A DNA stretch of 64,000 nt. It comes from Diphasiastrum complanatum. Lineage: Eukaryota > Streptophyta > Lycopodiopsida > Lycopodiales > Lycopodiaceae. Each line of letters starts with the position of its first letter. Position 1 is the stretch's first letter. The position numbers were made by a program, and so were the translations under genes. The notes below the pieces were generated by a model that saw nothing but the letters and a program-made list of their open reading frames with translations, had not been told where the DNA came from and made no database searches. The stretch covers positions 30,380,149 through 30,444,148 of the forward strand of contig CM055100.1 of assembly GCA_029204225.1 (NCBI GenBank), given 5' to 3'. This document shows positions 11,271 through 23,916 of this stretch, in pieces.

Positions 11271-13600
11271 GCTCATCGTCGGGTTGGGTTGCGATACATG
11301 ATCTGCCATGATGATCCCACCTGGACTATGCATATGGAGGTGGATCTCCATGAGTTTGTCATTCATTCTCTCTTGGAGAATGAAGAGCTCTTCCACTGGT
11401 GGTCAGGTCAAGGCAAGTATCTAGACCTCATGATGTAGTTAGGCTAGGGTCGAGGGTAAGGTATGGTGGTATGGGACACCATGGCTTATCAAAGATCCGA
11501 GCTTGCTTGATGGTGGTCTATAGCTCTAGTGCACAGGGGAGAGGTGGTAGTACCTCTATGGATGTGGGCAGTAACATAGCGTTATCATCACTTGATTGTG
11601 TCTTAGCAATGACCGAAACGACGATGGGGATTCTAACAACTATGTTGCACGTTAGGTACATGAATAGATATGTGGCACTACAGTCATTCCATTTATATGT
11701 GGCTTGAAGGTTCAGAACCATAACTAGTGCAACTAATCAAAAAATGGATGCTCTTTGATACAAATGGGTGCTTAATAAAATCTTGACCTCATCCATGTAA
11801 GTTTCCTCCTAGTCTTCATCTTCACTACAAGGTGTGTGCACAATGTCATTGTTTGTTTCAAAATAAGATTCAAAATATATTATGTATTGTTTCATCACAT
11901 TGTGCCTCATCATCCTTAGAATCAAATTCATCAATTTGGTTTTTGTCAATATTTCAAAGCTAGATTATTCACAAAATAGAGTGAACAATCTGCTAATCTC
12001 ATTGAGGATCGTTAATATCCTTTGCAAATAGTTTCGACAAAAAATGGAATTCAACACGAAGAAAATATTACGTATTAGTTTGTGGATAAGGCATCATCTA
12101 GATTCAATGTATCGATGCTATAGAGACGGTAGTCTAGACCACATTGGTGTTCAAATCATCATTGGAAAAAGGTCAAAGTTCACTAGAAAAATACAAACTC
12201 CAAAAAAGGTTGTCATGTTTAGTATGCAAAGAATGGGAAATCCTAGAATAGGATCGAGTGGGAAGGGGGGCTTGCAAGCAAGCACGACAATTCAATCTAA
12301 AGTCTACTCTACTATCTTTCAAATATGAAATAGATCATTAAAACTCTAAGTATGAAATTTGCATCTTTAGTGTGTTCATATTTTTGTTTTTCCCATATGA
12401 CACATTGTTAGACCTTAAACTATTCATGATAAATGGTGAACGACTCTTCACTAAAGAGGAGTACAACTTTTTATTGGATAAGTTGACCAATGAGGGCTAC
12501 TCTCTACAAGTAAGTTATTTTGCAATATATAAGTTTATTATATACCACAAATTATAAAGATGTATTTTATTTTGACCATAAACTTCAAACTCTAAATCTC
12601 ATTTTATTTGTTTGTATTCATGCAAAGCCGATGCCAAGATTCTCTCTAGACTATTCCAAAGATGCGTAGATTAGGTTTGTATTTCATATGTAATGTAAAA
12701 GAGATTTTAAAAGCAGTAAGTCTTGTGAAATATTTACCCATATGAGTAATATGTAAATGTTTTGCAAATAAAACTATTGTTCCTCTTGATGAGGAATGGG
12801 TTTTGTAATTTTTTAAAATGCGAGACATATACATAATGTAGTTTAAAAAGCTGATATGTTCAAAAATGTTAAATGCTTTTTTTTAATTCATTGAATGCAT
12901 GAATTAGAAATCAAATCATTGAATGCATAACGCAGTTTAACTAGAGTGTCAAAATCGCATATTGTAGTTTGCCATGAATATCAATAACACATAATATACT
13001 TTACTAGAAATACATAACTTAGGTTTTAATTGACAAAAGATTGTAGCATATCAAACACGCATAAGATTTTGACAGATTTTGTAGCCATCAAACTTTGATG
13101 GCGTTATTAAAAAAAAAATCGTGATTTTTAGTCAAAAATTGGAACAAATCGTGTAGTGTTGTATTGAGGGAGATAAATCTACAATGTTCTCCATTTTGAT
13201 CGTTCACTAAAAAAATGTCTATGCTTTTGGATTTGGGAGGCTATTCCTAAGGGGATCTATAATTGTTCCATAACTTCTCTACAATTTGGGTCTTCTCCGA
13301 TATCCTCATCCATAGGCATAGCTCTTTTGTACTTGTTAATGGGTATCAAAGATATTCGTCCCTCCAGCTTAGTGGCCTTTTTAGGTCTCACATGTTGTTC
13401 ACTCTTTTCCATCGACTCTTCACTAGAGGGGTCTATTTGTAACTTGTCCATGGTTATAACATGAGTGTGCAGATCCCTATAATTTCCTTCTTGTGTTTTA
13501 GGTTTGACTAGCCCTCATTCTATAGTATCAAAATTTAATTCATCCCCAAATGTCCAAAAATTGTCATCTAAATGGCTTGTTTATCTACAATATCCACAAA
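11271..13600. other. Non-coding stretch, no feature recognised
   Basis: AT-rich from about 11750. Short open frames (12044-12328 +, 13257-13451 -) show no known domain and no supporting codon pattern. Nothing else is seen. Confidence 0.5.
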
Positions 13601-13622
13601 ATGGAGTGCTTGATATTGGCTC

Positions 13623-13690
13623 ATTTCTAACCCTAGGTGGACTACTACATAGCTTATCTTGCCACGTAGTAGCCATCTAGGGTTAGAAAC
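13623..13690. repeat. Inverted repeat with 25-nt arms
   Basis: The left arm 13623-13647 (TTTCTAACCCTAGGTGG...) pairs with 13667-13690, with about two mismatches and one single-base gap, around a loop of about 20 nt. A second small hairpin (ATACATGG...CCATGTAT) follows at 13695-13719. It could be a foldback element remnant or a hairpin RNA; neither is proved. Confidence 0.65.
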
Positions 13691-13759
13691 AATTATACAT
13701 GGGTTATCTTGCCATGTATGAATGTTTTGACACTCCTACATGGCAAGACAAGCCTTCTC

Positions 13760-14880
13760 ACCAAATGGCTCTACACATTGCTTCCTCGAAGGAAAAGACT
13801 TTAGATTGACATATCGTTAACTGATTGTCATATTTCAATTCTCTTAAAAAAGAATGTGAGTACTATTTGAGAGCATATCTCAATTAAACGTTTAGTTGGC
13901 GAACCAACTCCTCTAGTTGACTAACATATAGTTGCAAAATTCTCCTTGGCTCTTGATGTATAGTGGACACTGCAAACATCAACTACCAACATGTCTAATT
14001 GCTCCAATATTTTTCTTGGCCTTTACACATTTTGGACTCTAGTGGACTAGTTTCTGACAACTAACTAATGACCTTGGATGCATATTTTTACTGTCTTTAG
14101 TACTCACTACTATTTGTTGGATGCAGGCCTTGATCACATGACATGTCTTGGATTGAAAATAGTTGATGTTCTTCTACTTAACCATGAGGAACACCAACCA
14201 TCTCTAAACTCAAACATATTTTCAACACCAACAATAAGTATTGCCTTTGTCACACTAAGTTTGAGTATACAAGTTGTCAAACAATGGCACATATTTCTTA
14301 AAATAACATAAATTCAGTCCTCATGAGAAAAATTATATGATCTAATCCAATCATAGAAGGTGGCTTCATTGCTTTTTAAATAGCAAAAGCTTTTACCATT
14401 TCCATTTCCCTCCCTTAGTATGGTGTCATTCATAAGACCAACAAAAGAAAATCATTGTCTGTTCAACTTTGCCAATAACACTTGCAAAAGCTTACTATTG
14501 GTTTTACTTTTCATTTGATATAAAAAATATAAAAAAATTTCTTTCTAGTAAATTGTGGGAGTTAATAATACAAATTGCTTCATTCTCAAAGCTATGCACT
14601 TTGTATATTCTTCTGCATTGGAAATTAATTCCTCCATAAACCCTAATTGATGGTCATTTCCTCTTGGTTGCTAAATCATCACTACCATAAATTGTCTTAT
14701 AAACAAAGCAACTATTCACAATCCTCATAACTACTGAATACGTGCCAACAATTTGTGCAAAGCTCAAAAAACTGCCTTTATAAATGCAATTTGAAATGTA
14801 GAGCAAACAAAAAGAGTATGTAGCTTTTCTTGTGTTTAAGTGACAATTAGGTTTGCAAATAAATTCATAATCATAGTATA
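13760..14880. other. Non-coding stretch, no feature recognised
   Basis: AT-rich sequence with short frames only (14078-14311 +, 14654-14887 -) that match nothing I know. Confidence 0.5.
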
Positions 14881-14884
14881 TAGA

Positions 14885-15440
14885 CAACTAAAGTTCACAA
14901 GGCATCCAAATTATTGATCTTGATTTTGAGCTAAGTTAACAACTCAACGATTTACGTGGCATCCAACATGTCGAGTTCAAGAGACATTCATTATTTGGAT
15001 CTCGATCTTGAGTCATGCTGACAACTTGGGCACCTTACGTGGCATCACAAAATAAATGTTCAAACTCTTGATTTTGATCTCGAGTCATCTTGAGTCATTT
15101 TGATCTCGAGTCATCTTGAGTAAAGTTTATAGCTGGACACCATGTGTGGCATCCATCTTGAGAATATCGATCTTGAGTTGAGATTACAACTCAAAACCAT
15201 ATGTCACGTCCATGTTGAGAATATTCATATTGAGTCAAGACTCTATAGCTTGGCATTGTCATTGGCATCTTCTATCTTTTAAGATATTGATTTGAAGTCA
15301 AATTGTCAACTATGTGTAGCCAATCACATCCAACTGAAGTTCTACTAAAATCTCGAGTTGAGCTCTCAAGTCAGCATCTTATGTGGCATCTAACTAATTC
15401 AAGTTCTCTTAAATCTTGAGTCAAATATTGACCAACCTAG
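14885..15440. repeat. Degenerate tandem repeat array
   Basis: About seven imperfect units of roughly 60-100 bp, each with the pattern GTGGCATCCAA...TTGATCTCGAGTCA...ACAACTC. GTGGCATC recurs at about 14958, 15039, 15146 and 15384. TCTTGAGTCA or a variant recurs throughout. Unit length varies and no frame stays open. It looks like an old minisatellite. Confidence 0.6.
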
Positions 15441-16124
15441 TGTCAATTTATAATTATCCCTAATGCAAAGTTATTCACAATCTCCACATGTGCGAAGAAG
15501 CTTGAGAATGATTGTGACCTTTCCACAACATGTTACAAAGACTTAATGTTAATCCCAAAGGGTAATTACAATAAATCATCACAATGATTGTAATAGACAA
15601 GTATATTACTTGATTATTTTAGTTGTTGCCATGCCCCGAGGTGTCGATGCAGTACCTCATCACTCGAAAGGGCTTCCAGTGGAGATGTTGAGAGCCGAGT
15701 CTGAGAGCACGAAAATTACTAGTGATATGCTAAGTGCATATACTGTGAACCCCATAGTAATTTCCAAACGATGGAAAACCATGTGAGAGCTAGTGATTTG
15801 GGCCCTCTCAGACTTGAGATCTATTTTCAAGAAAGAGGCCTCCTAATAATGTGTAACAGGTGAACTCAAAAGATTATAGAATGGGGTTCACCCACTAGTT
15901 AAGAGTTGGAACTCAAAGGCCTGTAGAATGGAGTTCACTAACTCACTACTATTAGGAAGGCCTCCTCCACGAGATCCACAACATATGTTTTGTTTAGAAA
16001 TGTTGTTGCTCCTTTAATTGAAGATTCTACAACCTGCATTTCTGTCTATGCTCCATCTTCATGCATTTAGTTTGGGTACTTGTGTATGAATGTGATTGTT
16101 GATTCTTCCTCTTCTTAGGAGTGG
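15441..16124. other. Non-coding stretch with a short direct repeat
   Basis: No gene is recognised. GAACTCAAA...TAGAATGG(A/G)GTTCAC occurs twice, at about 15864 and 15909. Confidence 0.45.
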
Positions 16125-16360
16125 TTTTGTGATTAACATCAAGTAGATATGCAGGGCTTGGAGGCTGATCCACATTCTACTCATATTTGATGCTTCCTTG
16201 TTCTTGGTTCCATGAGTGTTTCTTACAGTTGTTGAGTGATAATTGTAATAAGCAATTTGTAGGTTTCAAAGTTTGTGATTAGCTTTAGGTAGATGTGCAG
16301 GGCTTAGTGGCAGATCATAACCATTTAGATTTGATGCTGCTTTGTGCTTGACTCCCTAAG
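16125..16360. repeat. Imperfect tandem duplication, period about 147 bp
   Basis: The segments from about 16125 and 16271 share TTTGTGATTA, GCAGGGCTT and the end ATTTGATGCT, in the same order and spacing. The second copy ends directly at the CT tract. Confidence 0.6.
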
Positions 16361-16361
16361 G

Positions 16362-16363
<2 letters not shown>

Positions 16364-16435
<72 letters not shown>
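16364..16435 (+). repeat. (CT)36 microsatellite
   Basis: Uninterrupted CT dinucleotides over 72 bp. Confidence 0.99.
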
Positions 16436-16439
<4 letters not shown>

Positions 16440-16840
16440 AAAAATACCCTGCTATGCTACCACACAACTAGACAACAATAGGCGTACTATCTCTTAAAAA
16501 ATAGAAGGTTTTAATTCAAACACCCCCCTATACTTGCACTTTGACAAGGTTTTTTTTTAAAGGGATTTCTCACACTTAATTTTGAATATGCTCTACAAAG
16601 CGTTTAAGTTTAAAAGCCTAAATGGAGGGAAATAAGTTTTCCCGCCCTCGCTATAAAGTCCTAAACCAAGAATCCTATTATAAGCATGCCAATCACAAGC
16701 AACACAAGGGAAACGGATGGTGGACAAACCAACCCAACCAAACCTAGATCGAACGGATCTAGCCCCCAAGCTATGGATCAATCACAAAGAGGAATGAGGC
16801 ATCACACCAGCAGCATACGGCTACCAGTCATGCAATTAAG
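16436..16840. other. Non-coding stretch, no feature recognised
   Basis: A short minus-strand frame lies at 16593-16781 without recognised similarity. Confidence 0.45.
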
Positions 16841-17145
16841 CATACACTAGTGAGAACCCAATAGGTATACTTATACCCTCCAAGGCCCATGCACCACTAG
16901 TAGTGCACTGTGACACCTCACTAGACACCTCAGCAGCCTATCTGGGCCATGTCATCCAGTTTCCCAATGACTCACTGAAAGACCCATACCAACTCGACCA
17001 CCATGTGTTTAGGCCTACAACCATTAATTATGACCATGTACACATAAGGGCCCCAATTAACTTATAGTCACAAGTAGCTTACGGGTTGTTGGTCTACTGA
17101 TCCCTAGCGTGGACACGCTACCTGAGACCAGTCATGGGCATGTCA
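16841..17145 (-). repeat. Gypsy LTR (3' copy of the left remnant)
   Basis: This sequence of about 305 bp is strongly similar to 56811-57112 in the same orientation. Read on the minus strand it begins TGTCATGCCC and is preceded by a purine-rich tract (minus strand AAGGGAAAAATAA), as expected of a 3' LTR. Integrase lies next to it at 17256. Confidence 0.75.
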
Positions 17146-17829
17146 TTATTTTTCCCTTATTCAAGTTTTGTTCTCATAACTTATAAATTGAGAAAGTTCC
17201 TCCTTAAGCTTCCTTTCTGTTCCAAGGAATCATCATCGTCTGTACATCCCTTCCATCAAACCAGATGTTCGGTAAATATATGATTTCTCAATCGTTTAGT
17301 TCTTGTATCCAAGATTTTTCCGGGTTCAAGTCGAGACACACTCGATAATTTATCCAACTGGTCCAATTGATCTCCAAATTCAAGATGCTTTCCTTCACAT
17401 AGATTCTTATTGAGTCGGCTTACGTGAAATATCGGATGCTCTTGTGATCCTTCCGGGAGTTCCAATTGGTAAGCTAAGGATCCAATCTTTTACAAGATCT
17501 AATACGGTCCTCGTGTATCTAAGGGACAATTTGTAATGCTTGTCGGTACGCATTACACTAGAATCCATCGAAATTCTTAATTATACCTATTTCCCCACTT
17601 GAGAGTCTTGCAGTGATCTTTTTAGATTTGCTTATTGTCGGTCCCTATCTTGGGAACAATGGACATTTTCATGAGCAATCTGTAGCATTTCCTGCATATC
17701 ATGTAGGTAATCCACTATCTTCTGAAACTTGATCGTACGAGTCTCTACTAAAATGAGTGATATAGGTTCAAAACTGTACATAAGCACGAACGGGCTATAA
17801 CCGGTAGCCAAATGCTTACTATAACTCAA
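17146..17829 (-). pseudogene. Gypsy integrase C-terminal remnant
   Basis: The frame at 17632-17829 has LATGYSPFVLMYSFEP, the integrase region after the catalytic core. The frame at 17256-17465 has HPIFHVSRLNK and ILDTRTKRLRN, the C-terminal DNA-binding tail. Stops separate them. The pair followed by an LTR is the 3' end of a gypsy element on the minus strand. Confidence 0.75.
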
Positions 17830-18889
17830 TCTCCATCAAGGATAACTTTCCCTCCGAGGAGATTTCTATCAAAATGCAGATATCATCTGATCTTTTAATC
17901 ATGTATGTAATATTTCTCTTAAACGATCAAGTATAACTAGAAAATGAACTATGATTCATCAATCATAATTCATCGGATTCTTGTCCTATACTCAATAAGA
18001 GAATGTGATACCTTAGCATAGGCAACTCGATCAATGATCAAAAGACCTTTAAGCTCATAGTCATCTCTAGTTTAGCGAATACGGCCGCAGTGAACTTCGA
18101 ATCGCGAATGTTCATAATGTCACTTGGTAATCCGTAAAGCCTAAATAGACACTCTATAACTACTTGGCCTTTACCCAAATAAACATAGTCAATTTGATAA
18201 GATGATCAATCGCACCAAAATTCCACTAACCTGTTTATTCATCTGGGGTAATCTTATGATGAATACAATCCTCTCTTATGGATCATGTATTATCCTAGAG
18301 TTTGAGTTAAGATTCACCAATCCCAATTCTCCATATTCCCAAGACCATACCATATCATAAGAGTGCATCACAATTCTTAAAAAACACATGAATTGTTCCA
18401 AAAATTCCTTTCCATCTGGAAAGTTTTAGACTTTTTCGACTCACATACGGTGCCTCTATAAAGATTGTAATCCAAAAACGCCCTTACTTTAGCCATGGCA
18501 CAATGTGTCATTCCAAAGTTAGGGTCCTAATCTAGAGTGACTTAAGATTCACCATAACTTCATTATGTGAAGCTCTAACTTTTGGCTACCATCAACTATC
18601 CTCTACCTGAGTCTTCCGAGATAGTATATTATCTTCTCTAATCAGGACAAGATAAGGCCAAAATTTCTTGTGTATCCATGCACATAAATTTGTAAATGAA
18701 TCCAAAAATGACTCATAAAGGTTGCGACTTATAAGCAATACATCTCAATATAATATCCATAAGTAAGATCATACTGTTGATTTTCAACAACTAACTCAGA
18801 AGTAGCGCTTCTACCTCAGTTAGCTGTATTAGATTTAGAAAATATTTAAATGTCTAGGTGTGGTACCAAAACACCACATTTAATCTGAT
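17830..18889 (-). other. Probable degraded gypsy interior
   Basis: It lies between recognisable integrase and a block shared with intron 3. No domain can be read. A small imperfect hairpin (CTAACTCAGAAGTAGC/GCTTCTACCTCAGTTAG) sits at about 18800-18832. Confidence 0.35.
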
Positions 18890-19255
18890 TCTAAATCAAT
18901 GCTAGGTCAATAAGCAATTCTCAATGCGAAATTACTATAACTTAGCGAGGAATTGTCTCTACACAATTCTCATCAATATGCCTATGTAGTAGCGACTAGT
19001 TTATGCATGCAAATAACTTAGTCCAAAGAATCCTTTGTAGATCCACATGATTAAAAGTTTGTACAATAGGTTTTATGATTATACAAAGATTCACTACATA
19101 GCATATCTCTACAAATTACCTGATCTGCACACAATACTTTTTTAACCAAGAATCCTATAACTTGATTATCCTCTAAGAGAAAATATTTCTCAAAGAGTGC
19201 TATTTCACATCCAAAATCTCAACCGGAGATTATTTCAAAAGAATATATTGTTTCA
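18890..19255. repeat. Dispersed repeat shared with 55165-55535
   Basis: Long matching blocks in the same order (TCAATAAGCAATTCTCAATG, ATTCTCATCAATATGCCTAT, AGTGCTATTTCACA). Both copies lie beside gypsy remnants of the same LTR family, so this is probably a non-coding interior part of that element. Confidence 0.65.
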
Positions 19256-20138
19256 TTAGAAACAAAATCTAACTTAGTTTTTGCTCTTACTTAACGCTTT
19301 TGACGTTTCCCTACAACTATTAGTATAGATTCTTGATGCTTCAGGGTGCTTTTAGAGTGCTTTGGTTTCATTCATGGCTAAGCATGCTCTTTTGTGGAAA
19401 AAATAGAGCTTAGCCTTGCTTTAGTTTCAGCTCGAAACCATTTACCTTTTCTTACTGCTATTCTTGCATATAACATGTGCAAGTAGTATGCATTTACTGT
19501 TGCTTTACTTTCTTACATGCATAAGCAATCTACTCTTACATATTTACATTAAGTAGGTTTCACAAAGTCTGAAAAACAAGGTACATGTTGCCAAATTTTT
19601 TCCCAGAACCATGATTTGCATATTGCCTCATCCTTAAACACAAGATAGGTCTCCTTGTAACCCATACCATCCAAAGAATGGCTTTACCGATTCACATAAG
19701 CCTGCAAAACACTGTTAGTTTGCTGGAAAAATATAGCATGAACCTGTAAATCACGAAGAAACCGCCATGCAAATCTTGTAAGGAGCCACCAACACTCTAC
19801 ACAGAAAGTTAGCCTTATTGTGCCTCTTTTCTTGCTTTTCTTGGATTTAAGCCCAAAACTGACTTCATCACAAAAGCAAAAGACAGCCAATACTAACACA
19901 TAAGCCACAGTTATGTGAAGAACAAGAAGCCATAAGAAAAACCAACATAACCTCTAATTGAAACCATTGCTAACGGAAAAGTACTCCTAATGAAGTAGCC
20001 GACAACATAAGTGATTAAAGAAACCCATAACTTACTTCCTAAATACCGATTTGAAGTGCCTAAAAACCGAATCAATCATATTCCTGGTAGTGCACATACC
20101 ACCGATTCCTCAAAAAATGTCAAGATTCCGTATCACAC
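19256..20138. other. Non-coding stretch, no feature recognised
   Basis: A minus-strand frame at 19684-19908 has no known similarity. Nothing else is seen. Confidence 0.45.
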
Positions 20139-20668
20139 TGCATAGCAAGGATTTGTTCATAACCATTCATAATGATACTGCTTGGATTAGTATGGTACGG
20201 ATGTATCATAATACCTACGTATCCGTAATAATCAACCATGACAATACCTAACCTTGTCCGAATAAATGTTACGTTATACTTTTGGTGAGATATGATTGGA
20301 AAGCATGGATATGCTCATAAGTACGGTCAGTAGTGCGTGACATACCTTGCTCTACAAGGCTCACTTGGGGGTTAGAATGGTATGGATTTGCCCTAACACC
20401 AGCACACGTGACCACACCAAGTCTTTTAGGTAAAAAGAATGTAAACGGTTAAAACTATTCATACTCTGTTTAAAAATTAATACTAAATGATATGGACCAA
20501 TTGCCCGTAAACTGATCAGCATGGTACTCGTCCTGATACGATAATATTAGGGCATTGGCCTATCGCTAAAAAACTTTCTATTGTTTGGGAAGACATGACT
20601 ATGATTCAAAAATACTATTCAGGCTGTTAAGTAGTATAACTTCTTTTGGACATGGATAACAACTGACA
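20139..20668. repeat. LTR-like direct repeat, left copy
   Basis: About 530 bp closely matching 25497-26022 in the same orientation. It starts TG (TGCATAGC) and ends CA (AACTGACA). The repeats enclose gypsy coding remnants on the minus strand, which suits an LTR pair. I found no convincing primer site, polypurine tract or target duplication. Confidence 0.65.
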
Positions 20669-21320
20669 AGTTGTGGATCGAAACTGCGTACTCTAAGCAA
20701 TTTTTGAACAGTTAAAATAAAATCTATAAGTGTTATGCTGATAAGCAGTAGCGCAATAGCAATCTAAGAAGTGATTGTTGATTAATCTCTTAAAACTGTA
20801 TGAATATGAACAGCTATTTATACTAAGAAATTAGGTCATCAAATACGATTGCCAATTGGTTGATCTCCACTGGCATCCATTCGGTTCCTTGTCATTGATT
20901 GCTGATAAGCAGTGGAAATTGGCTGTAAAGCGTCTGTCTGCATAAATGAACAAAACTGTCACTTCTGCAAAATGAACTAAAATAGCCACAGGCGACAGTG
21001 TCGGATTGTTCGCGAAAAAGATGAAAAAGGAGAAGGTGCCCTTAAATCTCATTTAGGGTTCTCCCACACTTTGTTAGAGTCATTTACTTAACATTTGAGA
21101 CTCTTTGGAAAAAGCAAAAAATGCGACACTGTGATTTTACACGAGATTTCTGTCAGGTAAAAAATGCGAAAAAGACGACACTGCATTCTTCAACAGGATT
21201 CATGACAGGCGAAAACTGCGACACTGTGATTATAACCAATTATTCAATCAGTAAGAAGGAGAATAATCCAACATTTGATTCGTACTATCTTTGTAAGTTG
21301 TTCTGAATGTCCATAATGCT
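20669..21320. other. Non-coding stretch with short tandem motif
   Basis: GCGACACTGTGATT occurs at 21123 and 21218, with a degenerate unit (GACGACACTGCATT) between. Otherwise nothing is recognised. Confidence 0.45.
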
Positions 21321-21369
21321 GCATGCAATTTATGTTCCCAATCAAAACGACTCGCTTCCACCGTTTTTA

Positions 21370-22155
21370 TCATAATATTGCAGAGAATCGTATTGGAAGA
21401 TTCAACTTAGCCACTACCCCTCGAATAATACGGAGTACTAAACCGATGAATAACAAAAAGTATTCCAATAGACAGTTTATCGTTTCGTTCACAAAGTGTG
21501 TTCCACAATCACTTACGATCTTGATAGGACATCCAAACCTAACAATGATGTGTTTATGAAGGAACTTCGCCCTAGATTTCACATCTGCAACTCGAACTGC
21601 TTTCGTTTCAACCCACTTGGTCATGTGATCAATTGCAATCATGATATATTTGGCTTGATATCCTCTTGCCGCAGGATGAATAGGACCAACATAGTCAAGG
21701 CCCCATTTCTCGAACAGTGCTTGTGATGAAACCGGATGGAAAGGTTCATAATTTTGCTTCATAGGATGTCGTGCGCGTTGACAAACATCGCATGACTAAA
21801 TATAATTTTATGTATCTTTATACAGTGTAGGCCACCAACATCCTGATTAAAAAAGTTTGCGAACAATGATATTTGTTGAAAAATGTCCTCCGGCCATACC
21901 ATCATGGGAAAACATGATAAGTTCAGGTACTTCATGTGGCAAAACACATCTTCTCAAAATATCATCCATTCATCGGCGATAAAATTGTCTTGCAATCAAT
22001 TGATAAGGTTGTGCTTTAAGAATCAATTGTCTCTTTTGTACTTTTGTCAAGGAGTCATTGGGTTGGCCTAGCATTAGATATTCAACGATATCGGCTGCCC
22101 ACTCAGGTAGTGTTTGAACGTAGAACAACGCAGCATTTGGTAGTTCATCATCCAC
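21370..22155 (-). pseudogene. Gypsy integrase and zinc-binding region
   Basis: The minus-strand frame 21370-21762 carries WGLDYVGPIHPAARGYQAKY, the DHMTKWVETKAVRVAD core and CPIKIVSDCGTHF, giving the first two acidic positions; the usual SDRGTHF reads SDCGTHF. Sequence to 22155 continues into the zinc-binding and RNase H tail (AIEYLMLGQ- and YQLIARQFYRR-like). It is related to the split integrase at 4921/10762. Confidence 0.82.
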
Positions 22156-22355
22156 TTCAGTATTTACTGGTGCTGATTCAATTATGGATACATGGTTGAC
22201 CAGATAATGTTGTTTACTTTTCGAACCACAACTCGAAAATCAAATTCGGTCAATAAAAGTAGCCATCTTGCAATATGCTTACATGTCTTGTTCACTAAAT
22301 AAAGTAACGGTTGGTGATCAGTATAAAATACAAAATGCGTTGCCAGTAGATAATG

Positions 22356-22898
22356 TCAAAACTTCTTAACATAAAAAACCATGGCTAACGCTTCTCGTTT
22401 TGTTGTCAAATAATTTCTCAACAGATCTATAAGCTGTCTGCTTTTAAATATGAAGGGATAATCTTTCTTGTATTCACTTGGCTGCGTCAAAACTGATCCA
22501 ATTGCATATTTTGATGCATCGGTATGAACATGAAACTCAATTGTCCAGATTGGAGCTCGTAGTATCGGTGCAGAAGCTAAAGCTTCCTTCAATTTTTCAA
22601 ATGCTTGCAATGCCTCAACTGTCCAGGTTGATACAATAGTCAGCTTGTATATAGGTCTTGCTAAATCTGCAAAGAATAAAATAAATATTTGATAGTAATT
22701 GGCATGACCCATAAACACATAGACTCTGTGAATTGTTCCTGGTGGCGATAGCTCGACGATGACTTTGATCTTAGAATAATCCATAGCAATGCCATGTCTT
22801 GATATCACATATCCCAGGACAATGTTAGAATTGGCAAATTCTAGCTTGATCAAATCTTGTAAATACCATAATGACTTGTACCTATCATCATTAAACAT
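22356..22898 (-). pseudogene. Gypsy reverse transcriptase end and RNase H
   Basis: It shows the RT thumb block (FANSNIVLGYVISRHGIAMD, KIKVIVELSPPGT, GHANYYQIFI) and the RNase H start (FHVHTDASKYAIGSVLTQ, SRQLIDLLRNYLTTKREALA). This is the gypsy order RT, RNase H, integrase, continuous with the integrase to its left. The RT catalytic part is missing: recognisable sequence ends near 22900. Confidence 0.8.
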
Positions 22899-22899
22899 G

Positions 22900-23086
22900 T
22901 GTGGAGCTTGTTCTCACATGTGAAATCTATGCCTAAGCCGTATATATAGATCATATTGGTTGTACATCTCATTTAATTTGGAAATTAGTGGTTAATTTGA
23001 CCAAAAACTAGATTAGTAGTATTATGCCATTTGACACCATTCTAATGGTAGAAAATGCTATATCACATGGGTAGGAGTGGTCTCCC
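22900..23086. other. Short spacer with two CACATG hairpins
   Basis: ACATGTGTGGAG...CTCACATGT near 22896-22922 and CACATGGG...CCCATGTG near 23064-23091 are similar small palindromes about 170 bp apart. They could mark an inserted element, but this is not established. Confidence 0.35.
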
Positions 23087-23916
23087 ATGTGTGAAATGTC
23101 AATCATAAAGTTCAGATCAACAATGCTTGTCTACATTCTGGAGGAATGTAGGAGTGATTCAACTGGCAGTGTCCAGCGATCACATCTGAACTCCATCCGA
23201 ATTGCATTGCATCGTTGTTGTTTTGCTTTCATGACTGCGATTCCTCGTCACTCACTTGATTCAGGAGTATCTTCCTTATTAGCATCACCTGTTACTGATA
23301 AGTACCACTTAGGCACTCTCCTAGGAGTCTCATTATTAGCTCTGTTTTTTTCTATTGGCTCTTCCATATCGACACCAACTTCTTTCTTCACCTATACTTT
23401 GGCTTTATCATCAAAGGAATCAATTGTCAATTTTATTTGTTCATTTTGACCCATCTCATCAAAAGTAGCATCTATGGAAATCACCATCTTTTGTGCATTT
23501 GTGTCATACATCATGTATGCCTTGGCTCTTTCATCATATCCAAGGAAAATACACTTAACAGCTTTTGCATCCAGCTTCTTTCGTTTTTCATCAGACACAT
23601 GAGCGTAAGCATCACAACCAAATACTCGTAAATGAGAAACATCAGGTTTCTTTCCAATAAAAGCTTCGTAAGGTGTCTTACCCTTTACGGACTTTGTAGG
23701 ACACCGATTCAAGATATGAGTAGCTGTGTTGCATGCTTCTGTCCAAAAAGTATTTGGCAAACCCTTGCTCTTAAGCATTGCCCTAGCCATCTCCACAATG
23801 GATCTGTTTTTTCGCTCTGCAACTCCATTTTGTTGTGGTGAATAGGGTGCAGTAGTTTGTCTCTTGATCCCCTGATCCTTGCAAAAAATTTTAAACTCTG
23901 TTGAAACCAAGTACAA
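23087..23916 (-). pseudogene. Copia integrase fragment
   Basis: The frame 23392-23916 encodes the C-terminal half of a copia integrase: YSPQQNGVAERKNRSIVEMA with the catalytic glutamate, FWTEACNTATHILNRCPTK, HLRVFGCDAYAHV and CIFLGYDERAKAY. The linker to RT seems to continue to about 23090. No LTR is attached; it is wedged in the gypsy-flanked interval. Confidence 0.85.

Noticed and set aside
14885-15440. CRISPR-like array
   Set aside because: Units vary in length and sequence with no constant repeat and spacer pattern, and the window is plant nuclear DNA.
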